Assembly: GCF_008831285.2 (NCBI RefSeq)
Contig: NC_045138.2
Coordinates: 42,711,115-42,775,114 of the forward strand
Length of the DNA: 64,000 nt
Origin: Nymphaea colorata
Taxonomy: Eukaryota > Streptophyta > Magnoliopsida > Nymphaeales > Nymphaeaceae
Direction of reading: 5' to 3'
The number at the start of each line of letters is the position of its first letter. Position 1 is the first letter of the stretch. The position numbers and the translations under genes were made by a program. The notes under the pieces are model-generated. The model had not been told where the DNA came from and did not search any database. It was given only the letters and a program-made list of their open reading frames with translations. Shown here one piece after another: positions 11,960 through 23,370 of this stretch.

Positions 11960-12790
11960 TGGTTCTATTTATTTTAATGGCTGAAATTCTATCCCTTTAC
12001 TTGATGATTCGAATTATGCTGAATGGAAAGAGTGTTGTATTTACATTGCGGTATATGGATCTGGATATGGCTTTGAGGTGACCTGAGCCACCACCTTTTA
12101 CACCACAAAGTACACATAATGAAACAGTATATTTTGACAAGTGGGAGCGTTCTAACTGACTAAGCTTGTTGCTTTTGCAATCAAGGGTCGCTAAGAACAT
12201 ACGTGGTGCTATCCCACCTTGTAGAACGGTGAGAGAGTTCTTGGATGCAGTTGAGGCTCAGTTTGTCAGCTCTCATAAAGCCAGAGCCAGTACCCTAATG
12301 TCAAAGTTAATATCTATGAAATATCAAGGAGGGGGTAACATTCGCCAGCATATGTTAGAAATGAGGAACATTGCTTCTCAATTGAATGACATGAAGTTGA
12401 CTATTTCTAAATATTTCTTGGTATTCTTTACTTTGACCTTTTTACCAGTTGAATATACTCCTTTTAAGATCAGTTACAACACATATAATGCTGAATGAAC
12501 ATTCAATGAATTGATGTCTAAGTATGTTGAAGAGAAGGAAAGAATGAAGGGTGAAAAGTTGCAAAGCGCACATATGGTTTCTCACTCTAGGCTGGTAAAA
12601 TTGGCATAAAGAAAAGTTCAATGGAAAGGAGTGCCAAGAAGAAGTCAACAAGTCAAACTGCTTCTCAAACTGCGCAGACTAACTTAGCCCCTATAAAGTG
12701 TTTCTTTTGCAAGAAAAAAGGGGTATAAGAAGTCTGACTGGATCAAGTACAAGAATTGGTTAGAGAAGAAAGGTAACATGTCATTTGTTT
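11960..12790 (+). pseudogene. Copia B gag remnant
   Basis: Capsid-like gag of a Ty1/Copia element. The frames read LDDSNYAEWKE at the start, then REFLDAVEAQF, then ARASTLMSKLISMKYQGG and RQHMLEMRNIASQLNDMK, the helical pattern of the plant Copia gag (UBN2/retrotran_gag) family. A decayed zinc knuckle follows at about 12698-12760 (CFFCKK, then KKSDW after a one-base shift; the histidine is lost). Stops occur at least near 12080, 12158 and 12496. In an intact element the protein packages the element RNA. Confidence 0.75.
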
Positions 12791-12828
12791 CACTTAAAAG
12801 TAATATGTTACATGTTCCTATTAATAGC

Positions 12829-14360
12829 TGGTGAATTGACTCTGGTGCTACTGTGCATATTGCCAATTCTTTACAGGACTTTCTGAGCAAAAGGGAACCA
12901 ACTCTACATGAGATGAGCATTTTCTCAAGAAACAAAATGCACTCAAATGTGAAGGTTGTAGGAAAATGCCAGATTAGGCTTGATACTAGCTTTGTTTTGG
13001 ATCTTCATGATGTTTTCTTTGTTCCATCATATAGTAGAAACTTAATTTATGTATCAAGATTGGACAAATTTGATTTCTGCTTAAAGTTTGAGAATTCAAA
13101 TATGTTCATTTATAAAGATCTTGTTGAAATTGGTTCTGCTATTTTGTGTGATGGTTTATACAAGTTGAATGTGAAGATCCAATCTCCTGAATCGTTGGTT
13201 TTTAGTCGTTGTATAAGTGGCAATAAGCATAGTACCATAAATGATGTTTTGTACATGCTATGGCACCGCCGTTTCGGTCATATCTCTGAAAAGAGGATAA
13301 AGAGACTCTTAAATGAAGGGATCTTACGATCTCTTGATTTTACAGATAAAGGCATATGTGTAGATTGCATAAAGGCAAAGCAAACTAACATATATAAAGA
13401 AAGTGTAGAGCGATGTACTGAAAGATTAGGAATTGTTCACACAAATGTTTGTCGACTTTTTCCTCCTTGTTACACAGGCGAAAAATATTTTGTCACATTT
13501 ATAGATGACTATTCTCGGTATTTGTATCTCTACTTAATCTTTGAAAAATCCGATGTGTGTCAAGTTTTCAAGGACTATAAGAAAGAAGTAGAGAAACAAA
13601 CCAATGAAGTTATCAAGATAGTCAGATCAGATAGAGGTGGTGAATATTATGGTAAGTTTATTGAGATAGACAGAGAGAGAGACCATTAGCACGATTTCTG
13701 AAGGAAGAAGACATTGTGCCTCAGTACACCATGTCAAGTAGTGCCTATCAAAATGGTGTAGCTGAAAGGAGAAATTGTACGCTTAAGGAAATGGTTCGAG
13801 CTATGATAAATTTTTCAACTCTCCCTCTAACCTTGTGGGGTGAAGCTCTCAGGACAACAGTGCATATTCAAAATAGGGTTCATACTAAAGCTGTTCCTAC
13901 AACTCCTTAAGAATTGTGGACAGGTAGGAAACCTTCTCTTTCTTATATGCACATATGGGGATGTCTTGCTGAAGCTAAGTTGTACAACCCTTACATAAAA
14001 GCCTTTGATCCTAGAACAACCAGTGGTTTCTTTATTGGTTATCCAGAAAGATCGAAAGGCTATAGGTTTTATTGTCCATCTCATACACCACATATTGTGG
14101 AAACAGATAAGGCTAAATTCCTAAAACATGCCTCATTTGGGTTAGATGCATTACAAAACATCAATTTTGAGGAAATACAGGATACTGAAAGTAGACCTGC
14201 TAAAGAGAATGCAAGTGTGTATGATTATATTGTCTCTCATGATGACATGAATGCAAATCATACAGGTAATGCATCAGATCCAGATGAATTAAATGTATAT
14301 CATACTGATAAACACGAACATGATGTAGATATACAAATTGAAAATGATCAATTACCTGTT
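12829..14360 (+). pseudogene. Copia B pol: protease and integrase remnant
   Basis: The aspartic protease motif IDSGATVHIA sits at about 12837; the tryptophan codon just before it is TGA. The zinc-binding integrase start WHRRFGHISEKRIKR lies near 13263, with CVDC near 13361. The catalytic core follows: HTNVCRLF (the normal first catalytic Asp is Asn), FIDDYSRY at about 13498 (second Asp kept) and QNGVAERRN at about 13749 (Glu kept). Stops fall at 13687-13689 and 13908-13910, with a frame change between 13689 and 13716. An integrase C-terminal region continues in the next frame (LWTGRKPSLSYMHIWGCLAE). Protease would cut the polyprotein and integrase would join element DNA to the genome; neither would work here. 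Confidence 0.85.
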
Positions 14361-14399
14361 CGTAGATCTGCAAGAGCCAAGAGATCTGCCATATCATCA

Positions 14400-16072
14400 G
14401 ACTATGTGGTATATCTACAAGAGCCTAGTGATTTCATAGATGTTGATGATGACCCTTTCACATTTATTGAAGCCGTTGAAAGCAAAAAATACAGGTACTG
14501 CATTAATGCCATGAAAGAAGAGTTTGACTCTATGGCTAAAAACCAAACATGGAGCCTTGTGTCGTTGCCTGAAGGAGTTAAACCCGTAGGATGTAAATGG
14601 GTCTATAAGACCAAGGGGGACTCTAAAGGCAACATAGAGAGATACAAGGCAAGATTAGTTGCTAAAGGATTCATACAAATGGAGGACATTGACTATAATG
14701 AGACATATTCACCTGTCTCTGCTAAAGAGTCAATGAGGATTGTCCTTGCACTTGTAGCTCATTTTGACTTAGAGCTACATCAGATGGATGTGAAAACAGC
14801 TTTCTTAAATAGTGATTTGAATGAAGAGGTATATATGGATCAACCTCAAGGGTTTTCTGAGAGTGGTAAAGATCATTTGGTTTGCAAGCTTAATAAAGCG
14901 ATTTATAGACTTAAACAGATCTCACGTAAATGATACATTAAGTTTTCCGAAGTCATTATGACTTTTGGGTTTACAGAAAACATCATTGATCGATGTGTGT
15001 ATCTTAAGACATGTGGGAGTAAGTTCATAATTTTGTCTTTATATGTGGATGACATTTTACTTGCTTCAAATGATCTTCAATTGCTAACAGAGACCAAACA
15101 TTTTCTCGCATTTCATTTTGAGATGAAGGACATGAGTGAGACTTCATTTGTTCTTGACATTGAAATTCACCGAGACAGATCTAAATGTGTTTTAAGTCTC
15201 TCCCAATCAGCATACATCAATAAAGTTATTAAAAGATATCAGATGGAGAATCTCAATCAGCATACATCAATAAAGTTTTTAAAAGATATGAGATGGAGAA
15301 TTGTTCTCCTATTTCTGCACCCATAGCTAAAGGTGATAAATTGAGCCTAAATGATTGTCCAAACGACGAATTTGAAAAGGCACAAATGATCAACATTCCA
15401 TATGCATCAGCGGTTGGCAGCTTGCAGTATGCCCAGATTTACACTAGGCCTGACATTTCCTTTGCTATTGGCATGCTTGGTAGATTTCAGTCTAATCCAA
15501 GCATGGCACATTGGAAGGCTGTAAAGAGAGTCATGCGATACTTGCAAAGGACAAAAGATTACATGTTGACATATCGCAAGGTGGACCATTTAGAAGTGAT
15601 TGGCTATTCTGACACCGATCTTGGAGGATGTACCGATAGTAGAAAGTCTACTACTGATTTTGTTTTCCTTCTATCAGGAGGTGCCATCTCATGAGGGAGC
15701 AAAAAGCAGACTGTGACTGCTGCTCACACCATGGAAGCAGAATTCATTGCATTATATGAGACTACATTGTAGGCAATTTGGATAAAGAATTTCATTTCAC
15801 AGCTCAAGATAGTGGAATCTATTGATAGACGACTTAAGGTTCACTGTGATAATGAAGCTGCAGTGTCCTTTTCCAATAACAACAAAAGTACTACTTCTTG
15901 TAAGCATATGAAACTTAAGTATTTTGTTATTAAAGAACGGACAGAAAATCAACTAGTGTGTATTCAACACATTGGGACTACAGATATGGTTGCAGATCCT
16001 CTTACTAAAGCGCTAGCATCTGGTATGTTTTTTGAACATGTTAAGAGGATGGGTTTGTGTAGTTCAATGTAA
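14400..16072 (+). pseudogene. Copia B pol: reverse transcriptase and RNase H remnant
   Basis: RT begins around 14510 (EEFDSMAKNQTWSLV), with GCKWVYK, RYKARLVAKGF, ELHQMDVKTAFLN and VYMDQPQGF. The active-site YVDD is intact at 15042-15053. A stop at 14931 and an exact 50-bp tandem duplication at 15201-15300 shift the frame. The end of RT and RNase H continue in the new frame with RPDISFAIGMLGR, YSDTDLGGC (first Asp), TMEAEFIAL (Glu), HCDNEAAV (Asp) and MVADPLTKALAS (Asp), so all four acidic RNase H residues survive. Extra stops lie at about 15692 and 15770. Order and motifs are Ty1/Copia. Confidence 0.88.
15201..15300 (+). repeat. 50-bp tandem duplication inside RT
   Basis: Positions 15201-15250 and 15251-15300 are direct copies with three mismatches. 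The unit length is not a multiple of three, and the reading frame changes across it. Confidence 0.95.
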
Positions 16073-16273
16073 GCACACTATTATACAAACATTTATGAAT
16101 GTGATCACATACAGTTTGTTGATTCTCATTAAGTTTGTTGTCTATTTATTTTGTATTCTCATTTGTTTATTGAGAAGTTTTGTAAGACAGCAAAGGTGGG
16201 ACCTTGGAATGGATCTTAAGGCTAATCCATTCATTTTGTTTACCCTTGATATCAACCTGAACTAGTGAGAGAT

Positions 16274-16667
16274 TGTTGGGATTTCCCCATCTGGATAGTC
16301 CTGCGTCGATACAGGTCCATACCCATTTCGGACCCTTAAGTATAAATACTCGTGTCTTGTGATGGAGTGAGGCACATTCAATTTTACCGTCTGGGTAATT
16401 GGTCCCCTTAGCCATGCGTGAATTGCTTGTCCCCATCACTGGGCTGCTATGACTGAGGAGAGAAACTCATTGCCGCTGCCGCCGCTACCTCCGTAGGGGA
16501 ACGACTCTATGGGGACTGTAGCCGTTCTACCAATAGTCGCCGACATTCAGTCGGCGGTCACCTCTATAGGTTCTTCTTCCGCCTTATGAAACACATGTTT
16601 CTATGAATGTTTTTCGATTTCTGCATTATTGTGCATACGCTATCTTGATTTCTGCAAAGCTCCAACA
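16274..16667 (+). repeat. Copia B 3' LTR
   Basis: 394 bp, starts TGTTGGGATTTCC and ends TCCAACA, colinear with 9959-10352. It is preceded by GTGAGAGAT, a weak polypurine tract. TATA box at 16341-16348. Confidence 0.93.
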
Positions 16668-18385
16668 TTGCAGACATGCTTATACTCTCATTTCTATACA
16701 TAACATAATACAGGCCAGCATACCGACTACAACCACATAAGTCTATCGCTACAGCCACATGAGCGGTGACCCTAACAGCCAAAATACATTGTTGTTGAGG
16801 AGTTTGGATGCACTTGAAACTGGGTTTCTTAGAGACTTGGTTTCAATCAGAACTCGTTTTCAACAACGTTTTGAAGAACTTGCCGGGCAGTCTTTTCTCA
16901 CCCAAAACATCATTTTCGGCTTTATGGGATAACTTTGGCATTGATGTTTTGTTGGATACAGTAGCTTTGGCGATGAGAAGTGTCTTAGTTGTTGTGGCAG
17001 ATGATGTCGTCGAATATTGGCATGGATGAGAAGCAGAAATTATGAAGCTGGCTCCGCCAAAGTTGAGGATGGTGCACAGACTGCAAGGCTCACTCGAGAA
17101 GAAATGCTACCCAAGTGAATAATGGAATGAAGGGGCCGTGAAGGAAAGGCAATTTCCATGGCTAGCATAATTATTTTATGCATGTTTTATTAGGGCATGA
17201 TATTCTTTTGGAGATCGACATTTGGTGCGATGTCCCTAACACCCACGGAAGGCATGAAGCCTTCTGTCGGCAAGTAATTGCCTTTGTGAATCAGGAAGGA
17301 GTTGGGGGGCAACTATCTTTTGCTTCCTGCTAGTGGTAAACTCTATTATCGGATATAGTGCTTGATAGAAGTGTCTTAGTTGTTGTGGAAAACCCTTGTG
17401 ATGCTGAAATAATTTCATTGTTTGTAAGCTTAGTGCTGATTGTTCCATCTTTAGCTGCAAAATACGACCGGTAGGCTGTTCCTAAATGTGCCGAATAGGC
17501 TCCTCTATTTAGTTATTTTTCAACGGCTTCCTGATTCCATAGTTCAACATAAACCCCGGTTGGTTGCCTAAAAGATAAATTTTCTTCTTTTAAACTGCAA
17601 CTGTTATTGTTTTTTTTTCTTTTTTTGGTAACAATGTCCAATTAAATGGTTTGTGATTTTATTTCAAATGATGGATCAAGAGGCACTTAGAAAATTTTTC
17701 AACAAGGAAAACAGTAAGAAGAAGCAATTTGGAGGTAGAACAATTTTTTCCAAAGTAATTTCATTGTATCATCTCTCCATTATCCTCTTATCATTAATAT
17801 CAGATTCTCCATAGGTGCTCACCACTGCACTATGGCAATACATCTCTTTAGATGAGATATCTTTTGCTTGTGAGTTGTCAATAATCAGATATGATTTAGT
17901 TAAAACTTAGTTATGTACTCAGTTTCAAATCTAGTTAGAGTGTATGTCTGTATGAAAATTGTTAATGGATGGACAAGCGTGCAATTAATCTGAAATGCAT
18001 TGGTCATCCTTGAATACATATTCTGTCAAGCAAAAACCACCCAAACTCATTTATTTCGGTTGCAGGTGAAAGTATTTTCCTTTATTAATTTCAAACGGCA
18101 GATTCAACTTGGACTGCATACTAAATTAGGTTTTAGTCTTGGTTCTATTGTTCAGGCTCTAAACGTTGTAATGTTTGACGCAGTGAAACTTCTATGAACT
18201 ATCTAACAAGCTGACCTGTTGTATTGAGCATTCTCAACAACTTGTTGCTGCCTTCATAAGGGCAAGGTCATGTGGATGATGAGTTGTAATCTATGTGACA
18301 TAGGTACCTGTATGGGTGCTGGTATGGATACAGGTTCAGACAATTTTAAAAAGAACTTGAATAAGGGGTACGGTATATATATATA
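16668..18385. other. Intergenic DNA, no supported gene
   Basis: Follows the Copia B target duplication. Short frames exist (16808-17029 and 18000-18197 plus, 17236-17460 minus) but none encodes a domain I recognise. TTGCAG near 18060 could be a splice acceptor. A poly-T run lies at 17610-17628. Confidence 0.45.
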
Positions 18386-18489
18386 TTTTGAATCATAAAT
18401 GTGTTATTTTGTTTGAATTCTTATTTTATGTTATATATATATAACATAAAATAAGAATTGAAACAAAATAACACATTCAAGATTCAAAA
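18386..18489. repeat. 104-bp near-perfect palindrome, no loop
   Basis: Two 52-bp arms (18386-18437 and 18438-18489) pair with three mismatches around an ATATAT centre. It would extrude as a cruciform or fold into a long hairpin if transcribed. Confidence 0.95.
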
Positions 18490-18671
18490 TTTATAGATTC
18501 TAAAGAAGAAACTATTGAACAAAATATGAAAATGCAACTTTGTATGTGTTTCGTAAGTGTAAATGGTGTAAAGAACAAAACTGAAGTCCGAAATTTTGGA
18601 TAGAAAATGATTTGGTCAACTTTGACCGAGTTCTAAATCAATGAATATGGTCCTAGGTACGTTGACCATAT

Positions 18672-18770
18672 GTTATCGCCTCTTAACACATGACGACCTT
18701 TGTGACATGGGTACTGCAATTACAGCACTACCCATGTGACAAAGGTCGTCATGTCTTAAGAGGCGGTAAC
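18672..18770. repeat. 42-bp inverted repeat with 15-nt loop
   Basis: Arms 18672-18713 and 18729-18770 pair with three mismatches. Each arm holds the block ACATGACGACCTTTGT or its complement. Unlike the neighbouring palindrome it is of ordinary GC content. It has the size of a MITE or a hairpin small-RNA precursor. Confidence 0.93.
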
Positions 18771-18789
18771 ATTTTTATGAAATGTGTTA

Positions 18790-19540
18790 CTTTTCACCAT
18801 GTAATTGCTGCTTTAGGAGCTCATTTTGTTGGCAGTTTCTGAACACAATGCTGAGATTTTTAGATTTGGGTTACATGTTAGCACAAGTTCACATACTTCT
18901 TGTTGCTACAAAAATCCAAGATTAATTAATGTGCCGTAAGTTTGAAAATTTCATTTATTTGATATCTTTATGCATTTTTTATTATTTTTTCAATTTTATT
19001 GATCACTGATTGCAGGTTCTGACAACCTAATACCTATGGAAATAGCTCTAAAAATTTCAGAAAAATTATAGCTAAGGAGAGAATTTCTGCATATATTGTA
19101 ATTCCAGTGTGGCTTGTGATTGTTCCAAATGGTATTTCGATCCAGAGAATCCTCTATTGGCAGGTGAGCTAGTTAAGATAATTTTTTCAGATATCTTTCT
19201 GGCCACGGTTTTAAATATATGGAAAGTATTCTAGTATGACCATGTTTTCATATGCCAATCCTATGACACTTTTATTTTCAAAAGGATATGTGTGCATCTT
19301 AGGACTGATATTTATTTCCCTTCTACTAGTATTACATTCTTTTCGTATATTGGGCCATTGTTGTTCAATTGAGGATCATAGTATTACCTAATTAGCATCT
19401 TGTTACCTCTTCGAACATGATTAGTGAAAATCTGCATAGCTAGAATGTTCTTCCCCTCAAATATGGTTGCTGAAGAGTTACATTGTGAATGTAATTTTTA
19501 TTATTTGCAAATAATTGGTCAAGTTAGTGGTTTATTTATA
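18790..19540. other. Intergenic DNA, possible splice-like signals only
   Basis: A TTGCAG at 19012-19017 and a CAG/GTGAGC at about 19161-19169 look like acceptor and donor, but the segment between contains stops in the frames examined and no recognised domain. Confidence 0.35.
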
Positions 19541-19542
19541 TA

Positions 19543-19563
19543 TCTCTCTCTCTCTCTCTGTAG

Positions 19564-19636
<73 letters not shown>
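19543..19636. repeat. Compound (TC)n(TA)n(TG)n(AG)n microsatellite
   Basis: TC run at 19543-19559, TA run at 19564-19579, TG run to about 19612, then AG run to 19636. The TC and AG ends are complementary. Confidence 0.95.
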
Positions 19637-20500
19637 TTTCGACCCCTAATATGTGTACAGTTTCCATTAACTTTGCATTTTAGTTTAATTAACTGTTTCT
19701 CAACTACCAATCAGCTGAAATCAATTTCTAAAGGTACTTCCAAAATCCATTTTTGGTTATCCAAATAAAAACCAGGTTTTGACGAGTGAAAGCTTGGTTT
19801 TTATTGTGTTGCCCAAACACTTAAACCAACTTCTCAAAACTCATGAAAAAAAATGGCTTTCACAAAACTAGATCTTGACAAAAACCATTTTTTGGAGGGA
19901 TTCATCCAAACGCTACCTTAACGCTTTGACGTTGGTCCAAAGTTTGTTGTCTTTCACGATAATGGTTCCTTAAATAAATGCATTACTCCCTGATTTAGAT
20001 ACTAAAAGTATATACGGTAACTAATTTAGACAGCTAAACATGTATTAATGTTATTGCGGACATTGTTACTACGGCATAAGCAAAATATATTTATGCCCGT
20101 CCTCCTTTTGCAAAGGATAGTATATATATTCTCTTCTCTAAAGCGATCTTCATTGCAAGTGTTTACTAGTATTGCTTTGCTGCAGATTCCACTTAATCTT
20201 TATCTTATGAAAGTACAGCAGCACAACTCTCTTCTTGAAGCATTAGGACCCACTGGCGAATGAAGACAATTCCAGCCCATTCCTTGGCTCCACCCTCCAT
20301 TTGCTCGTTGGGCACCTTGTATTCGATCCTCTCCCCAAGCTATTCGTTTTACCGTCCGTCTCTGGCGGCGTATCAGCGGCGGAAAATGTGACGGGAAGCG
20401 ATATGTGAACCTGAAACACTACTGAGCCTGTGAAATCTCGGACTGGATACACAATAAGGTATAAATCGCCATATTTAACGGGATTTATGGAAACAACACA

Positions 20501-20502
<2 letters not shown>

Positions 20503-20569
<67 letters not shown>
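20503..20569. repeat. (TA)n microsatellite, 67 bp
   Basis: Uninterrupted TA dinucleotides, the longest pure TA run in the window. Confidence 0.97.
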
Positions 20570-20572
<3 letters not shown>

Positions 20573-21427
20573 GCTATGGAAACAAAGCGGAGTTCCACAA
20601 AAGTGAATCTTAACTTCAAAAGGCCATTGTCTACACATTTATAGCAATCAAATCATAAAAAAATCTTCACATCGTTTGATTCTTATGTGGTACCAAACTA
20701 AGTAACATTCACTTTCCTATTGATGACGGTAAAGACGGCAGTTCGTTATAAATGCGCCTATCTTAGACGATGGAATATAATTGGTAATACAGGGATATAG
20801 CGGATCACCAATGTTGGTTCACATATAGTTTGATGCTTGATAATCCAAGTGCAACCAAATTGGGCGAATTAACATTTGATCCACTTCAAGCATTTGTCCC
20901 AATCGATATCGTAAAAGTCCAACTTCACTTTTCAGCATTAAATGAACAAGTCCACGAAATCGCTAGTTATATATAACGGTTAAATACGTTGCCGTTTCAG
21001 CCATCGTCACCAAAGAAATCGGCCGAAATCTTTTTACAATAGAATCCGAAAAAACTTTTCAAAAAATGCACGATGGGCAGAAGCTGTAGGTGCGGGGCAG
21101 GCTGCTTGTTTGTCTCAAAAGCGGCTGGAGTACCGCAGGTGGTGCGTGCTGAAACCAGCAGAACTCAAGCTCACAGAACTGACTACAAGGCCGGCACCAG
21201 CCTAATGCTGTACGTCTTTCTCTGTTCCAAACAACACCAACCACCCATAAAGGATTCCACTTTTGAGATATTTGATTTTCTGTTATTTTGGCCATAATTT
21301 TTTGTTTTTTTAAATAGTAGAGAAACCAGGAATGTCTGCACCGGCTTCTAACTTAGGCAAAATTTAAAAATGTAACGAATAATACGTGTTTACACATATC
21401 TATCATTTATTTTTGTTTTCTTTTAAA
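20570..21427. other. Intergenic DNA, no supported gene
   Basis: Contains a GC-richer patch with a 74-codon frame (21073-21297 plus) that starts with a cysteine-rich stretch but matches no family I recognise. Minus-strand frames overlap it. Nothing else seen. Confidence 0.4.
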
Positions 21428-21897
21428 TACGAATGTCAACGGATCAGATTCTAATATGATGTATAGCTAACCATATCAGATGTTCACCTATTGGAGTCGG
21501 ATTCAAATCGAATACAAATAAAGAAAAGTCATATTCGAATCCAAAATCTGATTTCATCATCTGAATCTATTTTTACATTTATATCTGAATATGAATTTGA
21601 ATTTTCAACTTAATTTTTACCTATTTTTAAAATATAAGAGCATTAGATATATGATATTTATTTAAGATTGACTCTATTCTAACTCTGAATCTAAAGCTCG
21701 TTGAATATTTATGTATATCTAAATTTGAATCCGGTAGGATATTTATGTATATGTAAATCCAAATTAGATCAGATGTCATTCCCTAAGTTTGCATCCGATC
21801 TAATTTCTTAATCATATATTATTTTTTAAGTTTTTTTTTTTTGGAATAAAATCAATTGAATATCGGACTTAAATCAAATATATTGACATCCCTACTA
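21428..21897. mobile_element. hAT-like MITE, about 470 bp
   Basis: The left end contains AATGTCAA and the right end TTGACATCCCT, an inverted pair of the AGGGATGTCAA type common in plant hAT MITEs. The flanks carry CTTTTAAA (21420-21427) and CTTTTAAG (21898-21905), a 7/8 match of the size expected for a hAT duplication. The interior is AT-rich and non-coding. The exact ends are uncertain because the inverted termini are offset by about three bases. Confidence 0.55.
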
Positions 21898-22049
21898 CTT
21901 TTAAGGGTACTTGTACTAAATTTCTTAAAACAAAAAAGTTACAACTGCTAGGTAATGTCTCAATGTCGTTGAGAAGGTCGTGCAGCTACATCGTCAATGA
22001 CCTTCTCCTTTCTCTTTTTTTTTTTTTTCTTAGAATCAAATATTGGATT

Positions 22050-22230
22050 TTATAGGCTATAGAGTCCCCACCAGCCAAACCCCACCTTCCAAACAAATAA
22101 AAAAAATGCATGTAATTTTTAAAAATTTTCATTTGTCCAATATAAAATTTTTGAAAAATTATATTTCAACCTTTGTTAAAATTTTGAAACTATATTTCAG
22201 CTTCATGGAAATTCTTGGCTCCACCTTGAC
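22050..22230 (-). mobile_element. MITE of a family shared with 24785-24997
   Basis: On the minus strand it reads GGTGGAGCCAAGAATTTCCATG, then a long A/T-rich interior with AAATTTTTAA blocks, then GGTGGGGTTTGGCTGGTGGGGACT. The same order of blocks occurs on the plus strand at 24785-24997. Ends are approximate. Confidence 0.5.
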
Positions 22231-22238
22231 ATAGGTGA

Positions 22239-22302
22239 ATCTCTCTCTCTCTCTCCCTATATTCTCTCTCTCTCTCTCCCCCCTATATATATATATATAT
22301 AT
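22239..22302. repeat. (CT)n and (TA)n microsatellites
   Basis: Two CT runs (about 22239-22256 and 22264-22278) followed by a TA run (about 22284-22302). Confidence 0.93.
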
Positions 22303-23043
22303 AAAATTCTTTTTCCCGTTTTAGTGCAAGACATCATGAAAGACCTTCACAAGATTTAAATGCATAGACACGAAAGGCCTGTCTTAGACTCCTCCCGTAG
22401 TCATTGGGGCACACTCTTGAAGTACATAAAATTGAAATGAATTCCTGATGTGCCTATAAGTTAAGCTTGTGCAGCATATTATATTGCCATATAAACTGAA
22501 CTCGCTTGTGGAAGCGAAGCCGGCTTCACTTGAGATGAGCTTGATGGTTATGTGGTGACTAATTTGCGGATGTTGGTGCGGCATACAAAAGGAGGCGTTT
22601 GAGAAGAGGTACATGGATAATAATTCACAATTTTTACCTTTCATGAAAATAAGTCATAAAACATTATATTATTGTACGTATTGGTGGTTGGAAGAAATTT
22701 GTACATACCCCTGAGGCTGAGAGGCAACATCCAACATAGGGCGCCCCACCCCATTGCCGTGGGGGGAGCCAACCCTGGCCCACCTCGTCCCCCACTTCCT
22801 CTTATCAAAAGCTGAAAAGCCCCTCCATAAAATGGAGCCTTCCGCTAAGCATTTCCCGTCCTCCGCCCCGCCTCCCCTCCTGGTCCCCTCCCCACATCAG
22901 GACCACCATTATTAGCACCCGCGGCAGTAGAAGCAGCAGCGCCACCGCAACCATCGCCATCATCATCCCCCTTATTTTCCTTTTGCTTTTCTTTTCTATC
23001 CTCCTCACAGGACCATTTCTCTAGACTCGCAGGCCGGAGCGAG

Positions 23044-23370
23044 ATGACGACCCTTATGGCGTCCGTCAAGAGGGCCATCCGCCGTCGCTTCGGAAGGAGC
23101 GCACGGGTCGCCGACGAGAACACGCTGGTCTTGCCGGCGGAATTCGATGCCCAGCAGCAGATGAGAAACGGCGCTGGCGGGGGCGGGTTTTCCCTCCTCC
23201 AAGAGATCGCTGCCCTGCCGCTCGCGCTGCTGGCATGCGCCGCCTGCGTCCACCAGGGGGAAGAACACCCACCACTCGGGTGGCCGGATAACGGCGAGGC
23301 CGTCTCCAGGATTTCCGAGATCAACCATCTTATGGTGCGTGACAGCATGCGTTATGCCATTTTTGTGTGA
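23044..23370 (+). CDS. Small hypothetical protein, best host-gene candidate (108 aa)
   Basis: An uninterrupted GC-rich frame in an otherwise AT-rich neighbourhood, starting ATGACG with a second in-frame ATG five codons later, and ending in TGA. The protein has a basic amino end (KRAIRRRFGRSAR), a central stretch with a glycine run followed by FSLLQEIAALPLALLACAAC (one short hydrophobic segment, possibly a membrane anchor or helix), and a polar carboxyl end finishing SMRYAIFV. The sharp shift to AT-rich sequence straight after the stop resembles the end of a short plant gene. I do not recognise the family and assign no function. The rival is the 167-codon minus-strand frame (22845-23348), a likely shadow since its product is Arg/Pro/Ser-biased. 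No clear TATA box upstream. Confidence 0.5.
   Translation: MTTLMASVKRAIRRRFGRSARVADENTLVLPAEFDAQQQMRNGAGGGGFSLLQEIAALPLALLACAACVHQGEEHPPLGWPDNGEAVSRISEINHLMVRDSMRYAIFV

Larger units (their letters stand above)
9959..16667 (+). mobile_element. Copia B: structurally complete Ty1/Copia retrotransposon (6.7 kb)
   Basis: Two LTRs of 394 bp start TGTTGGG and end CCAACA. They enclose a long GC-rich leader (10353-11940), a gag remnant, then protease, integrase, RT and RNase H in Copia order. The flanks show a 5-bp target duplication with one mismatch. The LTRs differ by roughly 30 substitutions by eye and no indels, so the insertion is not recent. The coding region has many stops, a protease-adjacent stop, an altered integrase aspartate and a 50-bp duplication in RT, so the copy is non-autonomous. 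The leader is longer and more structured than usual. No canonical TGGTATCAGAGC follows the 5' LTR. Confidence 0.92.

Noticed and set aside
19424-19768. 114-codon frame across the compound microsatellite
   Set aside because: Most of the product is encoded by simple dinucleotide repeats.
22845-23348. 167-codon minus-strand frame opposite the small ORF
   Set aside because: Biased composition and no gene-like ends; more likely a shadow of the plus-strand frame.
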